From Acidovorax sp. sic0104 (GTDB lineage: Bacteria; Pseudomonadota; Gammaproteobacteria; Burkholderiales; Burkholderiaceae_C), in contig NZ_JAHUWH010000017.1 of the NCBI RefSeq assembly GCF_019219095.1, positions 62,001 to 126,000 of the forward strand: DNA of 64,000 nucleotides, given 5' to 3'. How positions within the stretch are numbered: the first letter of the stretch is position 1; each line of letters opens with the position of its first letter. Made by a program: the position numbers and the translations under genes. The notes under the pieces were generated by a model, which did no database searches, had not been told where the DNA came from, and saw nothing but the letters and a program-made list of their open reading frames with translations. Positions 45,713 to 52,767 of the stretch are shown here, piece after piece.

Positions 45713-46915
45713 TCAGGCCAGCGGCTGGCCGCCGGGCGCCAGCAGCATCAGGCGCGCCACCAGCGCCACCAGATCCTGCTGGCGGGCGGTGCGGGTCTTG
45801 AACAGCAGCGCGCTCAGTTGCGTGCGCACCGTCGTGATGCGCACCCCGCGTGCGTCGGCAAAGTCCTGCGGGGTCTGCCCGCGCATCAGCGCCAGCAGCA
45901 GGTCGGCTTCCGCAGGGCTCAGGCGGTAGGCCTGCCGCGCCAGGGCCACCGCGGCATCGCAGCCCAGGCTGCGCTCCATCACCACCCAGGCCACGCCGGG
46001 GGACTGGTGCAGCATGCCCAGCGAGGCCAGGTCGCTCAGCGACAGCGCGACCAGCAGCAGCCCGCCGTCCAGCTCCACGCAGCCGCTGCGCCCCTGCAGC
46101 GACTGCATGAAGAGCGCGCGCAGCCCGGGCTCCGACGTGCTCGCCAGCACCGACCCCCGCTGCAGCGTGTGCAGCAGGCTGCCCCGCCCAGCCCCCGCCC
46201 ACAGCGCCCGCACACGGGCGTTGGCATGCAGCAGCCTGCCGGCGGTATCGAAGAACAGGATGCCCATGGGCATCTGCTCCATCAGCGCCTCCATGCCGCG
46301 CGTGCGGGCGCGCAGCGCCACCATCTCGCGGTGCAGGTAGGCGGCGCGCTGCACGGTGGAGAACTCCGCTTCGAAGCGGGTGACCTCCTCGCGCGTGAAG
46401 CCTTCGTCGTCGCCATGGCGAAACACCGACATGAACAGATTGCCCACCGGGCTCGATGCCCCCTGGCTGCCGCCGAACATCCGGGTGCCAATGCCGTACT
46501 GGCGCAGGAAGTCGTTATAGATTTCGGTACTGCGAAATCCGCGCGCGGCTTGCTCCGGCGCATCGGTCGCCACCCACACGCCCGAGAGCCCCAGGCGCGC
46601 GCGCCGCGCCATGGCGTCGTCCCACAGCGGGTCGTTCAGCCGGTAGTGGGTGGCATAGCGCTGCGCCGCCTCCGGGGTCACGCCCATGGCCAGCAGCGCC
46701 GGCGCGCCGTCGCTCGACGGGGACTGCAGCCAGTAGTCCACATGCGGGTGTTCGGCGAACTGCGCACCCCACTGCGCCAGTTGATCCAGGCCGCTGGCCA
46801 GGAACGCGCCCCCCAACAGGTCGGCGCGAAAGCTCGCCGCATAGCCGGCCAGCGCCTGGCTGAACCGCTCGCCGTCGGCCACGGATCCCATCAGTTCGCC
46901 CAAGGCAGGGTTCAA
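45713..46915 (-). CDS. LuxR-type regulator with PAS-like sensor, paralogue A
   Basis: A 400-residue regulator. An N-terminal sensor region (about 1-190) is followed by a PAS-like segment MEQMPMGILFFDTAGRLLHA (about 211-230) and a C-terminal LuxR helix-turn-helix (LSPAEADLLLALMRGQTPQD, then RGVRITTVRTQLSALLFKT). There is no acyl-homoserine-lactone domain. It is a full-length paralogue of the gene at 48083; both share FYxDYLRxxGI-like and TVRTQL motifs. The start is TTG, with AAAGGA six bases upstream. The promoter has a TACCAT -10 with the shared 20-bp palindrome upstream (46968-46987). Confidence 0.88.
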   Translation of the reverse strand: MNPALGELMGSVADGERFSQALAGYAASFRADLLGGAFLASGLDQLAQWGAQFAEHPHVDYWLQSPSSDGAPALLAMGVTPEAAQRYATHYRLNDPLWDDAMARRARLGLSGVWVATDAPEQAARGFRSTEIYNDFLRQYGIGTRMFGGSQGASSPVGNLFMSVFRHGDDEGFTREEVTRFEAEFSTVQRAAYLHREMVALRARTRGMEALMEQMPMGILFFDTAGRLLHANARVRALWAGAGRGSLLHTLQRGSVLASTSEPGLRALFMQSLQGRSGCVELDGGLLLVALSLSDLASLGMLHQSPGVAWVVMERSLGCDAAVALARQAYRLSPAEADLLLALMRGQTPQDFADARGVRITTVRTQLSALLFKTRTARQQDLVALVARLMLLAPGGQPLA

Positions 46916-46941
46916 GAGAAGTCCTTTCGGGAAAGGGGCGG

Positions 46942-46947
46942 ATGGTA
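46942..46947 (-). promoter_or_regulatory. Predicted -10 element of LuxR paralogue A
   Basis: TACCAT on the minus strand, 20 bp downstream of the palindrome. The same hexamer stands at the same distance in the two sister promoters. Confidence 0.5.
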
Positions 46948-46967
46948 GGCACGCGCCGCCGGGGCGT

Positions 46968-46987
46968 CATCGTTCAGGTGAACGACG
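46968..46987. promoter_or_regulatory. Shared 20-bp palindrome, site 1 (LuxR paralogue A)
   Basis: CATCGTTCAGGTGAACGACG. Core arms CGTTCA/TGAACG are perfect. It differs at two positions from the reverse complement of site 2. It is centred about 30 bp from the TACCAT hexamer. Confidence 0.75.
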
Positions 46988-47058
46988 TGCCGCCTTTCGC
47001 GCAAGCCTGTGCGGAACATTGTCCTCCAGACGGTGGGCGGGCTGCCTGGCGGCGGGCT

Positions 47059-47078
47059 CATCATTCACCTGAACGATG
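47059..47078. promoter_or_regulatory. Shared 20-bp palindrome, site 2 (DUF3667 gene)
   Basis: CATCATTCACCTGAACGATG. Palindromic apart from one position per arm; 21 bp before TACCAT at 47100-47105. Confidence 0.78.
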
Positions 47079-47099
47079 CCAAGTGCGGGCTGTCCGCCC

Positions 47100-47105
47100 T
47101 ACCAT
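47100..47105 (+). promoter_or_regulatory. Predicted -10 element of the DUF3667 gene
   Basis: TACCAT, 21 bp after the palindrome. If used, the ATG inside it (47104) cannot be the start codon, which favours the GTG at 47137. Confidence 0.5.
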
Positions 47106-47136
47106 GCGCGGCCCTTGTTGTCCTGCCGGCCAGTTC

Positions 47137-47916
47137 GTGACACACACCACCTCCGACGCGCTTTTCGACACCCCAGAGTGCCTGAACTGCTCCACCCTGC
47201 TCACAGGCCCCTACTGCGCGCAGTGCGGCCAGAAGAAAGCCACCCGCATGGGCGCGGCCACGGTGCGCAAGGAGGCCTGGGCGCGCTTTCGCTGGTTCGA
47301 ATGGGACGTTATCCGCAACGCACTGCGGGTGCTGCCGCAGCCCGGCACGCTGGCGCGCGAATACGTGCTGGGGCAGCGCAAGGACCATCCGCACCCGCTC
47401 ACGCTGCTGTGCCTGGCCATCGGACTGCTGCTGATCGTGCTGGGCCACACCGACTACCTCAAGCCCCAGTTTCCGAGCGAAGCCGCTGCCAGCATGTACG
47501 CCCTGGTCAGCGCCTATTCGAAGTGGTCGTTCTCGCTGGGCGCGGCGGCGGCATTCGCCAGCGCCTGGCTGCTGTTTCGCGGCCGCCTGGGCTACAACGC
47601 GACCGAACTGCTCACGCTGGCGCTGTACTGCCAGGCCGTGTTCATCGCACTGCAGATGGCCAACCAGCTGCCGCTGGTACTGGCCCACTCCGCGGGCCTG
47701 CTCAAGTGGCACAAGCAGTGGTCGCCCTGGTACATGACCGCATTGCAGTCGCTGGCCTTCATGGTGGCGCTGCGGCAGTTCTACCTGCTCGATGCGCGCC
47801 GCGACGGCTTGCGGCTGCTGCTGGCCGGCGCCCTGTTCGCCCTGCTCAAGTGGCAGGCCACGGCGCTCTACGCCCGGGGCGTGGTGGAGTTCGTGCTGTG
47901 GCAGATGGGCATGTAG
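47137..47916 (+). CDS. DUF3667-type membrane protein with zinc ribbon
   Basis: A 259-residue protein. The N-terminal zinc ribbon has two CxxC pairs, CLNC and CAQC followed by GQKK (residues about 15-38), followed by an amphipathic RFRWFEWDVIRNALRVL segment. About five membrane helices lie at 95-112, 130-155, 160-180, 195-215 and 225-245. The pattern fits DUF3667, whose function is unknown. The start is placed at GTG 47137 because the upstream ATG (47104) lies within the predicted -10 hexamer; no strong ribosome site is seen for either. It stands between two LuxR paralogues and shares their operator, so it is probably their main target. Confidence 0.8.
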   Translation: MTHTTSDALFDTPECLNCSTLLTGPYCAQCGQKKATRMGAATVRKEAWARFRWFEWDVIRNALRVLPQPGTLAREYVLGQRKDHPHPLTLLCLAIGLLLIVLGHTDYLKPQFPSEAAASMYALVSAYSKWSFSLGAAAAFASAWLLFRGRLGYNATELLTLALYCQAVFIALQMANQLPLVLAHSAGLLKWHKQWSPWYMTALQSLAFMVALRQFYLLDARRDGLRLLLAGALFALLKWQATALYARGVVEFVLWQMGM

Positions 47917-47995
47917 AACCCCCACCCGCGCGGCCGGGAACCCGTTCCGGCGCCGCATATGCGCGCGGAATGTGTGCGGAATGTGTGAAAAGTCC

Positions 47996-48023
47996 GTCAC
48001 ATCATTCACCTGAATGATGTGAC
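47996..48023. promoter_or_regulatory. Shared palindrome, site 3, extended (LuxR paralogue B)
   Basis: GTCACATCATTCA-CC-TGAATGATGTGAC: perfect 13-bp arms. The 20-bp core (48000-48019) matches sites 1 and 2, and TACCAT follows at 48041-48046, 21 bp after the core. Two direct copies of CGGAATGTGTG lie just upstream. Confidence 0.82.
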
Positions 48024-48040
48024 CACCGCCAGCCCGCTCC

Positions 48041-48046
48041 TACCAT
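48041..48046 (+). promoter_or_regulatory. Predicted -10 element of LuxR paralogue B
   Basis: TACCAT, 21 bp after the palindrome core and 36 bp before the TTG start. Confidence 0.5.
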
Positions 48047-48082
48047 CCGGCCCATTCATCCACCACCGACCGCGGAGAGCAT

Positions 48083-49261
48083 TTGAGCAGCAGCAAGGAC
48101 TGGCACGGGCAGCACCTGGGGATCCCCGGGTTCGAAACCCTGATGGCCGAAAGCCTGGAATCCCTGGGCGAGCCCGACATGGCGCCCCGCCTGTTGCGGC
48201 ACCTGGGGGAGGCGCTGGGCAGCCGCAAGCTGGTGCTGTTCTGCCCGCTGCCCGGCGAGGGAGACCCGCTCGCCGCCAGCCAATGGGGCATGCCCGACGA
48301 CTTCCTGCAGCGCTATGCGGACCTCATCCAGGTGAAGGACGCCTGGAGCGACGCGCTCGAACGCCAGCATGCCCAGGCGCTGGGGCGGGGAGGCTCGCTC
48401 AGCCAGCAGCTGATCGCCACGAGCGACCTGCGCAAGAGCGGCTTCTATGCCGACTACCTGCGTCCGCTGGGCATAGACGCCATGGTCAACAGCATCGTCG
48501 AGGCCTCCCCCGAGTGCGGCATGCACGTGCTGGCGCTGTACAACGAACTGGGCCAGCCCGAGTTCACCCCCGCGCAGTTCGCACAGCTGCGCGCAGTGAC
48601 GCCCTGGGTCCGCAGCCTCATGCGTGCGCAGCGCCGCCTGCGGCTGGCCGAGCGCCACACCGCCGCGCTGGAGCGCACGCTCGACCAGCTGCCGCTGGGC
48701 CTCGCGCACGTGAACCCCCACGGCACCGTGCGCTACCTGAACGACCATGCGCGCAACTGGCTGGGCGTGGCGGACGACTGCAGCCTGCTGCTGCGGCATG
48801 CCACCGGATGGCATGCGCGCCAGCCGCTGCAGCTGGGCCAGGTCCATGCCGCATTGCCGCCTTTGCTCGCCGCATGCCTGAGCGCGCGAACCCCGGTGTC
48901 AGCGCGGCTGCACACGCCGCACAACCATGCGCTGGTGGCCCTGGCCGCACCGCTGCGCGCGCAGCCGGGCGCAGCGATGCGCGATCCGCTCGTGCAGTTC
49001 GTGCTGGTGCCCGAGACGGTGCAGGACACCCGCGCCGCCATGCCGGTGTGCAGCGCTCTCTACGGCCTCACGCCCGCCGAAGCCGCCCTGGTGCCCCTGC
49101 TGCTGCAGGGCATGACGCCCCGCGAGATGGCCGAGAACCAGGGCGTGAAGATGCCCACGGTGCGTACCCAGCTGGCAAGCCTCTATGCCAAGACCGGAAC
49201 ACGCGGCCAGACCGAACTGGCCCAGCGCGTGCTCCGCGTGGCGGCCCTCGTCCATCCCTGA
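48083..49261 (+). CDS. LuxR-type regulator with PAS-like sensor, paralogue B
   Basis: A 392-residue regulator with the same plan as the gene at 45713-46915. A sensor domain (about 1-180) contains FYADYLRPLGIDAMV. A PAS-like LDQLPLGLAHVNPHGTVRYL segment follows, then a LuxR helix-turn-helix (LTPAEAALVPLLLQGMTPRE, then NQGVKMPTVRTQLASLYAKT). There is no autoinducer-type domain. The start is TTG, with GGAGAG upstream. The promoter carries the most perfect copy of the shared palindrome. Only 33 bp separate it from the metallopeptidase-TPM gene, so read-through into that cluster is possible. Confidence 0.88.
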   Translation: MSSSKDWHGQHLGIPGFETLMAESLESLGEPDMAPRLLRHLGEALGSRKLVLFCPLPGEGDPLAASQWGMPDDFLQRYADLIQVKDAWSDALERQHAQALGRGGSLSQQLIATSDLRKSGFYADYLRPLGIDAMVNSIVEASPECGMHVLALYNELGQPEFTPAQFAQLRAVTPWVRSLMRAQRRLRLAERHTAALERTLDQLPLGLAHVNPHGTVRYLNDHARNWLGVADDCSLLLRHATGWHARQPLQLGQVHAALPPLLAACLSARTPVSARLHTPHNHALVALAAPLRAQPGAAMRDPLVQFVLVPETVQDTRAAMPVCSALYGLTPAEAALVPLLLQGMTPREMAENQGVKMPTVRTQLASLYAKTGTRGQTELAQRVLRVAALVHP

Positions 49262-49294
49262 ACTTCCGAATCGCCACTTGAGGAGCCTGACTGC

Positions 49295-51022
49295 ATGAAG
49301 CACACCCCGAACGCCAACATCCGTCCCGTCGCCATCGCCTGCGCAGCACTGCTGGGCCTGGCATGCGCTGGCGTCGCTCTGGCCCAGAAGGCCGCCGCCA
49401 CCGCCGGCCCCAAACCCACCAAGGCGCAACTGGTGGCCGAGCTGGCCGCGACGCTGCAGGCCTGCTCATACGACGGCAGCCCCGTGGCGTTCTCGCCGCC
49501 CGATCTGTCCAAGGGCGGCGGCACAGGCAAGCAGGTGGTGGCCGAGATCATGAAGTACACCGGCCTGCCCGCCAACTTCGTGGTGGTGGAGGGCCAGGTG
49601 CCCAACGCCGCGGCAGTCATCATGGCGGGCCCCGACAAGCTGCCGCGCCGCGTGATCGCGTACAACCCTTCGTTCATGGGTGACGTGATCCGCGCCACCA
49701 AGGCCAACAACTGGGCCCCCGTGAGCATCATGGCGCACGAGATCGGCCACCACCTGTCGGGCCACACCATCGTGCCCGGCGGCAGCCAGCCGCCCATTGA
49801 GCTGGAGTCCGACAAGTTCAGCGGCTTCGTGCTCTTCAAGATGGGCGCACCGCTCAAGGACGCGCAGAACGCCATCGCCACGCTGATTCCCGAGAAGGAC
49901 GGGGAGACCCACCCCGGCCGGCGCAAGCGCCTGGCCGCCATCGCCGCAGGCTGGACCGAGGCCTGCGAGCTGCAGGGCGGCGGCGCTGCCTGCCAGGGTG
50001 GCACCGCGCCCGGCAAGGCCATTGCCGTGGCCCAGGCGCCCGCAGCCGCGCCAGCCCCGTCCTCGGCACCGGCGGCCAAGCCCGCACCTGCACCGTCCGG
50101 CACGCCGGCCACCGCGCCCGCCGTCGCGGCATCGCCCGCACCGATGCCCGCCACACCTGCCGCCGTGGCCCAGGTCCTGCCCAAGGCGGACGCGGGCGCC
50201 CTGCCCTCCAAGGGCGGCCAGTTCATCTACGACGAATTCGGCATCCTCGACCCCGCGATCCGCGCGCAATTCGAAAAGCAGATGCACGACCACGCCCAGC
50301 AGACCGGCGTGGAGATCGTCACCCTGCTGGTGAAAGACCTGGATGGCAAGACCGCCGAGGAATACGCCCACGCCATGATGCGCCAGTTGCGCGTGGGCAA
50401 GCTGGACGTGGGCAACGGCGCGGTACTCGTGGCGGCCCCCGAGCAAGGCCAGGCCGCTGCCGTGCTGGGGGCGGGCGTGGCGCTGGAGATGGGCGGCCAC
50501 GACAAGGCCGAGCAGCTGTCGCGCTGGATCAAGACCGCCTGGCCCCTGTGCAAGAAGAAGAACGCATGCGGCAACTGGACCGAGAACCTGATGCTCGCCG
50601 CCGACCACATCCGCCGCGACACCCGCCTGGCCGACTGGACCATCGCCTACAACTCCCTGGGCGACCTGCAGAAAGCCGACGCGGCCGAAAGCAGCCAGAA
50701 GACATCGCCACAGCAAAGCAAGACCTGGAAGAAGATCCTGCGGCTGTCGGGCACTGTGGAAAGCCTGAACCCGCCCGCCGGGGTCAAGTCCGCCTGGGTG
50801 AGCGATGTGAAGGTGAAGAACGGCAAGAAGGCCGTGCTGATGCGCAGCGCCGAGGGCCTGACCACCATGCTGTATGTCGACCCGCGCACCGAGGCCCTGA
50901 TGCCCGGCGGCAAGATGGAGCAGGGCAAGACCTACACCATCATCGCGCGCTCGGACTTCCTGTCCTGGAACCCCAAGGACACGCAGTCCGTGGACCTGCT
51001 GAGCTACGCGACGGCAGAGTGA
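49295..51022 (+). CDS. Exported metallopeptidase-like / TPM-domain fusion
   Basis: A 575-residue exported protein. A signal peptide ends near residue 30 (VALA-QK). A metallopeptidase-like domain (about 40-230) holds HEIGHH at 148-153 with a following ELESD. A 75-residue Ala/Pro-rich linker leads to a TPM-like domain (about 305-440) with GGQFIYDEFGILDP, GVEIVTLLVKDLDGK and GNGAVLVAA. A final beta-rich domain (about 480-575) is unassigned. TPM domains usually stand alone or precede a membrane helix, so the fusion is unusual. GAGGAG lies ten bases before the ATG. It leads a run of five co-directional envelope genes. Confidence 0.8.
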   Translation: MKHTPNANIRPVAIACAALLGLACAGVALAQKAAATAGPKPTKAQLVAELAATLQACSYDGSPVAFSPPDLSKGGGTGKQVVAEIMKYTGLPANFVVVEGQVPNAAAVIMAGPDKLPRRVIAYNPSFMGDVIRATKANNWAPVSIMAHEIGHHLSGHTIVPGGSQPPIELESDKFSGFVLFKMGAPLKDAQNAIATLIPEKDGETHPGRRKRLAAIAAGWTEACELQGGGAACQGGTAPGKAIAVAQAPAAAPAPSSAPAAKPAPAPSGTPATAPAVAASPAPMPATPAAVAQVLPKADAGALPSKGGQFIYDEFGILDPAIRAQFEKQMHDHAQQTGVEIVTLLVKDLDGKTAEEYAHAMMRQLRVGKLDVGNGAVLVAAPEQGQAAAVLGAGVALEMGGHDKAEQLSRWIKTAWPLCKKKNACGNWTENLMLAADHIRRDTRLADWTIAYNSLGDLQKADAAESSQKTSPQQSKTWKKILRLSGTVESLNPPAGVKSAWVSDVKVKNGKKAVLMRSAEGLTTMLYVDPRTEALMPGGKMEQGKTYTIIARSDFLSWNPKDTQSVDLLSYATAE

Positions 51023-51028
51023 CCACGC

Positions 51029-51349
51029 ATGCGCGCAACCACCCTTGCCATGCTGCTGTCGGGCGCCGCCAACCTGCTGCCCGCGCTGTTCTTCATGTTC
51101 ACCGTGCTGCTGGGCAGCAACGGCATGAACTCCACGCAGGGCGGCCGCCTGCTGGGCGCGATCGCGCTGCTGCTGGCGCTGGGGTGGGTGGCGGGCCTGT
51201 TCCTGGCGCGCCACATGGCCCAATGGTGCATGGAGCGCGGCTGGTCGGGCCTTGCCTGCGTAGCGGCGGCGGGCGCCGGCACCGTGGCGATCTACACCGT
51301 CATGGCGGTGCTCGCCACCTTCATGGTGCTGCTGTGGGTGGGGGCATGA
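51029..51349 (+). CDS. Small inner-membrane protein, unknown
   Basis: A 106-residue protein with three predicted membrane helices (about 5-28, 38-60, 73-103) and few charges. It starts six bases after the stop of the metallopeptidase-TPM gene, so it is almost certainly co-transcribed. No family is recognised. The arrangement suggests it could supply the membrane anchor that TPM proteins usually carry themselves. Confidence 0.75.
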   Translation: MRATTLAMLLSGAANLLPALFFMFTVLLGSNGMNSTQGGRLLGAIALLLALGWVAGLFLARHMAQWCMERGWSGLACVAAAGAGTVAIYTVMAVLATFMVLLWVGA

Positions 51350-51352
51350 GCG

Positions 51353-51422
51353 CCGTGCCGGGCCGCCCCCAACAAGCTCGCTCCCGCTTGGCGGGACAGG
51401 CCGCAGGCCGAAGGGTGCACCA
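51353..51422. repeat. Possible dispersed GC-rich repeat in operon gap
   Basis: The 73-bp gap reads CCGGGCCGCCCCCAACAAGC, then TCGCTCCCGCTTGGCGGGAC and GGCCGCAGGCC. It resembles the CCCC...GGGG style of repeat B and a repeat I recall from Comamonadaceae intergenic regions. No second copy in this window confirms it. Confidence 0.3.
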
Positions 51423-51791
51423 GTGACCCAGGACGCGGGCCTTTTGCCAGGCTGGCGCCAGCGCTTCGGGTTCCTGGAGACGGACTTCGGCTTCACGTTG
51501 ACCGATTTCTGCGACTCGCCCACCGCCTTCGACAACTGCGTGGCGCAGTACGCGCGCTCGCCGTTTGAACTGCGGCTGGCACGCGAGCGCGGCCAGGTGT
51601 TTGTCGAGCTGCGCTGCGGCACGCGCCCCTGGCAGGACAAAGAGCCGCTGCTGGACCGCCTGGGCGTGGCCTGGGGCCGTCACCCCACGGCCGATGACGG
51701 CAGCTGGAGCGGCTACCACACCGCCGTGCAGGCCCAGGACCTGCGGCGCCACCTGCCGCTGCTGCTGCAACACATGTCGGCCTTTGCCTGA
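51423..51791 (+). CDS. Hypothetical protein (122 aa)
   Basis: A 122-residue cytoplasmic protein with no signal peptide, GTG start. It shows LETDFGFTLTDFCDSPTAFD and later PFELRLARERGQVFVELRCG, a pattern of small alpha/beta proteins related to immunity or DUF-type families. No family is recognised with confidence. Codon use is like its neighbours. It lies inside the envelope cluster and is probably co-transcribed. Confidence 0.65.
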   Translation: MTQDAGLLPGWRQRFGFLETDFGFTLTDFCDSPTAFDNCVAQYARSPFELRLARERGQVFVELRCGTRPWQDKEPLLDRLGVAWGRHPTADDGSWSGYHTAVQAQDLRRHLPLLLQHMSAFA

Positions 51792-51834
51792 ATACACGAA
51801 CCGGACAACAACCCTGCGCCCCCTCGGCTCCACC

Positions 51835-52278
51835 ATGCACCGAACCTTGCACAGCACCCTCACCACCGTCGCTACCATCGCCCTGCTGCTCTCCGGCACA
51901 GCGCACGCGGCAGAGCACTTCTGCGGCCAGAGCAAGCCACACCCCATCGACCAGGCACTCGCCAAAGCCGTAGAGCGCAGCGCCGGCGTGACCGTGGACC
52001 TGAGCGACGCACAGTCCGCCGCGTATGACGCCTGGGACAAGGAACTCAACCGCATCTACGCAGAAGCGCTCAAGGCCGCCGGCCCTGCACGCCGCGACGC
52101 GCTGCGTGCCGCCCAGCGCGCGTGGCTGGCGTTCGACGGGGCACAGTTCCGGTGGGAGACGCAGCTCTACGCCGACCAGGGCACCTCCAGCGCGCTCAAC
52201 ACGGGCGGCGGCGCCCTTGCGCGCCGCCGCGCGCGGGTGTGCGAGCTGAGCAACGACCTGCAAAGCCTCAAGGAATGA
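51835..52278 (+). CDS. LprI-like exported protein (lysozyme-inhibitor LprI N-terminal domain family)
   Basis: A 147-residue exported protein with a signal peptide ending near AHA-AE (residue 25). A helical LprI/DUF1311 domain follows, with AWDKELNRIYAEAL and the signature AAQRAWLAFDGAQFRWET. Mycobacterial LprI inhibits lysozyme; for this divergent member that role is only a family-level suggestion. It forms part of the co-directional run 49295-52690. Confidence 0.8.
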   Translation: MHRTLHSTLTTVATIALLLSGTAHAAEHFCGQSKPHPIDQALAKAVERSAGVTVDLSDAQSAAYDAWDKELNRIYAEALKAAGPARRDALRAAQRAWLAFDGAQFRWETQLYADQGTSSALNTGGGALARRRARVCELSNDLQSLKE

Positions 52279-52285
52279 GCCCGCC

Positions 52286-52690
52286 ATGGTCCGCCGCATG
52301 TTGCTGACCCTGGGGTGCGCCTGGCTCGCCGCGCCGGGCTGCGCGCACGCCAGCCGCACCGTCTGCCTGCGCATCCGCAACGACAGCACCGAACCATTCG
52401 AGCATGTGTGGCTGGGCCTGCCGCAACGGGGCAGCGACGCGGACCTGGGCCCGCTGGCGCCCGGCCAGACGAGCCGATGGCATGCCCTGCCTGCCGACCC
52501 CGCCGCGCACTACCGCAAGACGCGCATCCAGCTCGCCCGGCGCCAGATCATCCACGTGAACGATGGCGCCTACCCGCATGCCCGCAACACACTGTCGCCA
52601 GGCCGCCGCTACACCTTCGCCTACACGCTTGCGGGCACCCAGGCCCGACTGGATGTGATCGACGAAGGCACGCAGCAGCCAGCACGCTGA
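52286..52690 (+). CDS. Exported hypothetical protein (134 aa)
   Basis: A 134-residue protein with a signal peptide (about 1-22, ending CAHA-SR) and a beta-rich body containing VCLRIRNDSTEPFEHVWLGL and LSPGRRYTFAYTL. The pattern suggests an immunoglobulin-like sandwich. No family is recognised. It begins eight bases after the LprI-like gene and ends the envelope run. A dispersed repeat follows its stop. Confidence 0.7.
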   Translation: MVRRMLLTLGCAWLAAPGCAHASRTVCLRIRNDSTEPFEHVWLGLPQRGSDADLGPLAPGQTSRWHALPADPAAHYRKTRIQLARRQIIHVNDGAYPHARNTLSPGRRYTFAYTLAGTQARLDVIDEGTQQPAR

Positions 52691-52700
52691 ATACCGATCG

Positions 52701-52764
52701 CTCCTGAAAACATAGCTGCCTGCGCCGTACTTGCGGGCGCAGAGGCTCTTTTGACTCATAAAAA
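52701..52764 (+). repeat. Dispersed two-hairpin repeat, copy 11 (full length, intergenic)
   Basis: CTGAAAACATAGCTGCCTGC, then GCCGTACTTGCGGGCGCAGA and GGCTCTTTTGACTCATAA. It aligns along its whole length with the copy at 56494-56557 and defines the 3' half of the family. It fills the 77-bp gap before the DUF4832 gene. Confidence 0.75.
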
Positions 52765-52767
52765 CCC

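Noticed and set aside
48128-48140. GGGTTCGAAACCC, a tRNA T-arm-like sequence
   Set aside because: It codes for residues in LuxR paralogue B and no acceptor, D or anticodon arms surround it.
52552-52570. A further match (17 of 19) to the LuxR-regulon palindrome
   Set aside because: It lies in the middle of a coding sequence, is not followed by TACCAT at the right distance and has no start codon nearby. Probably coincidence, though a genome scan should count it.
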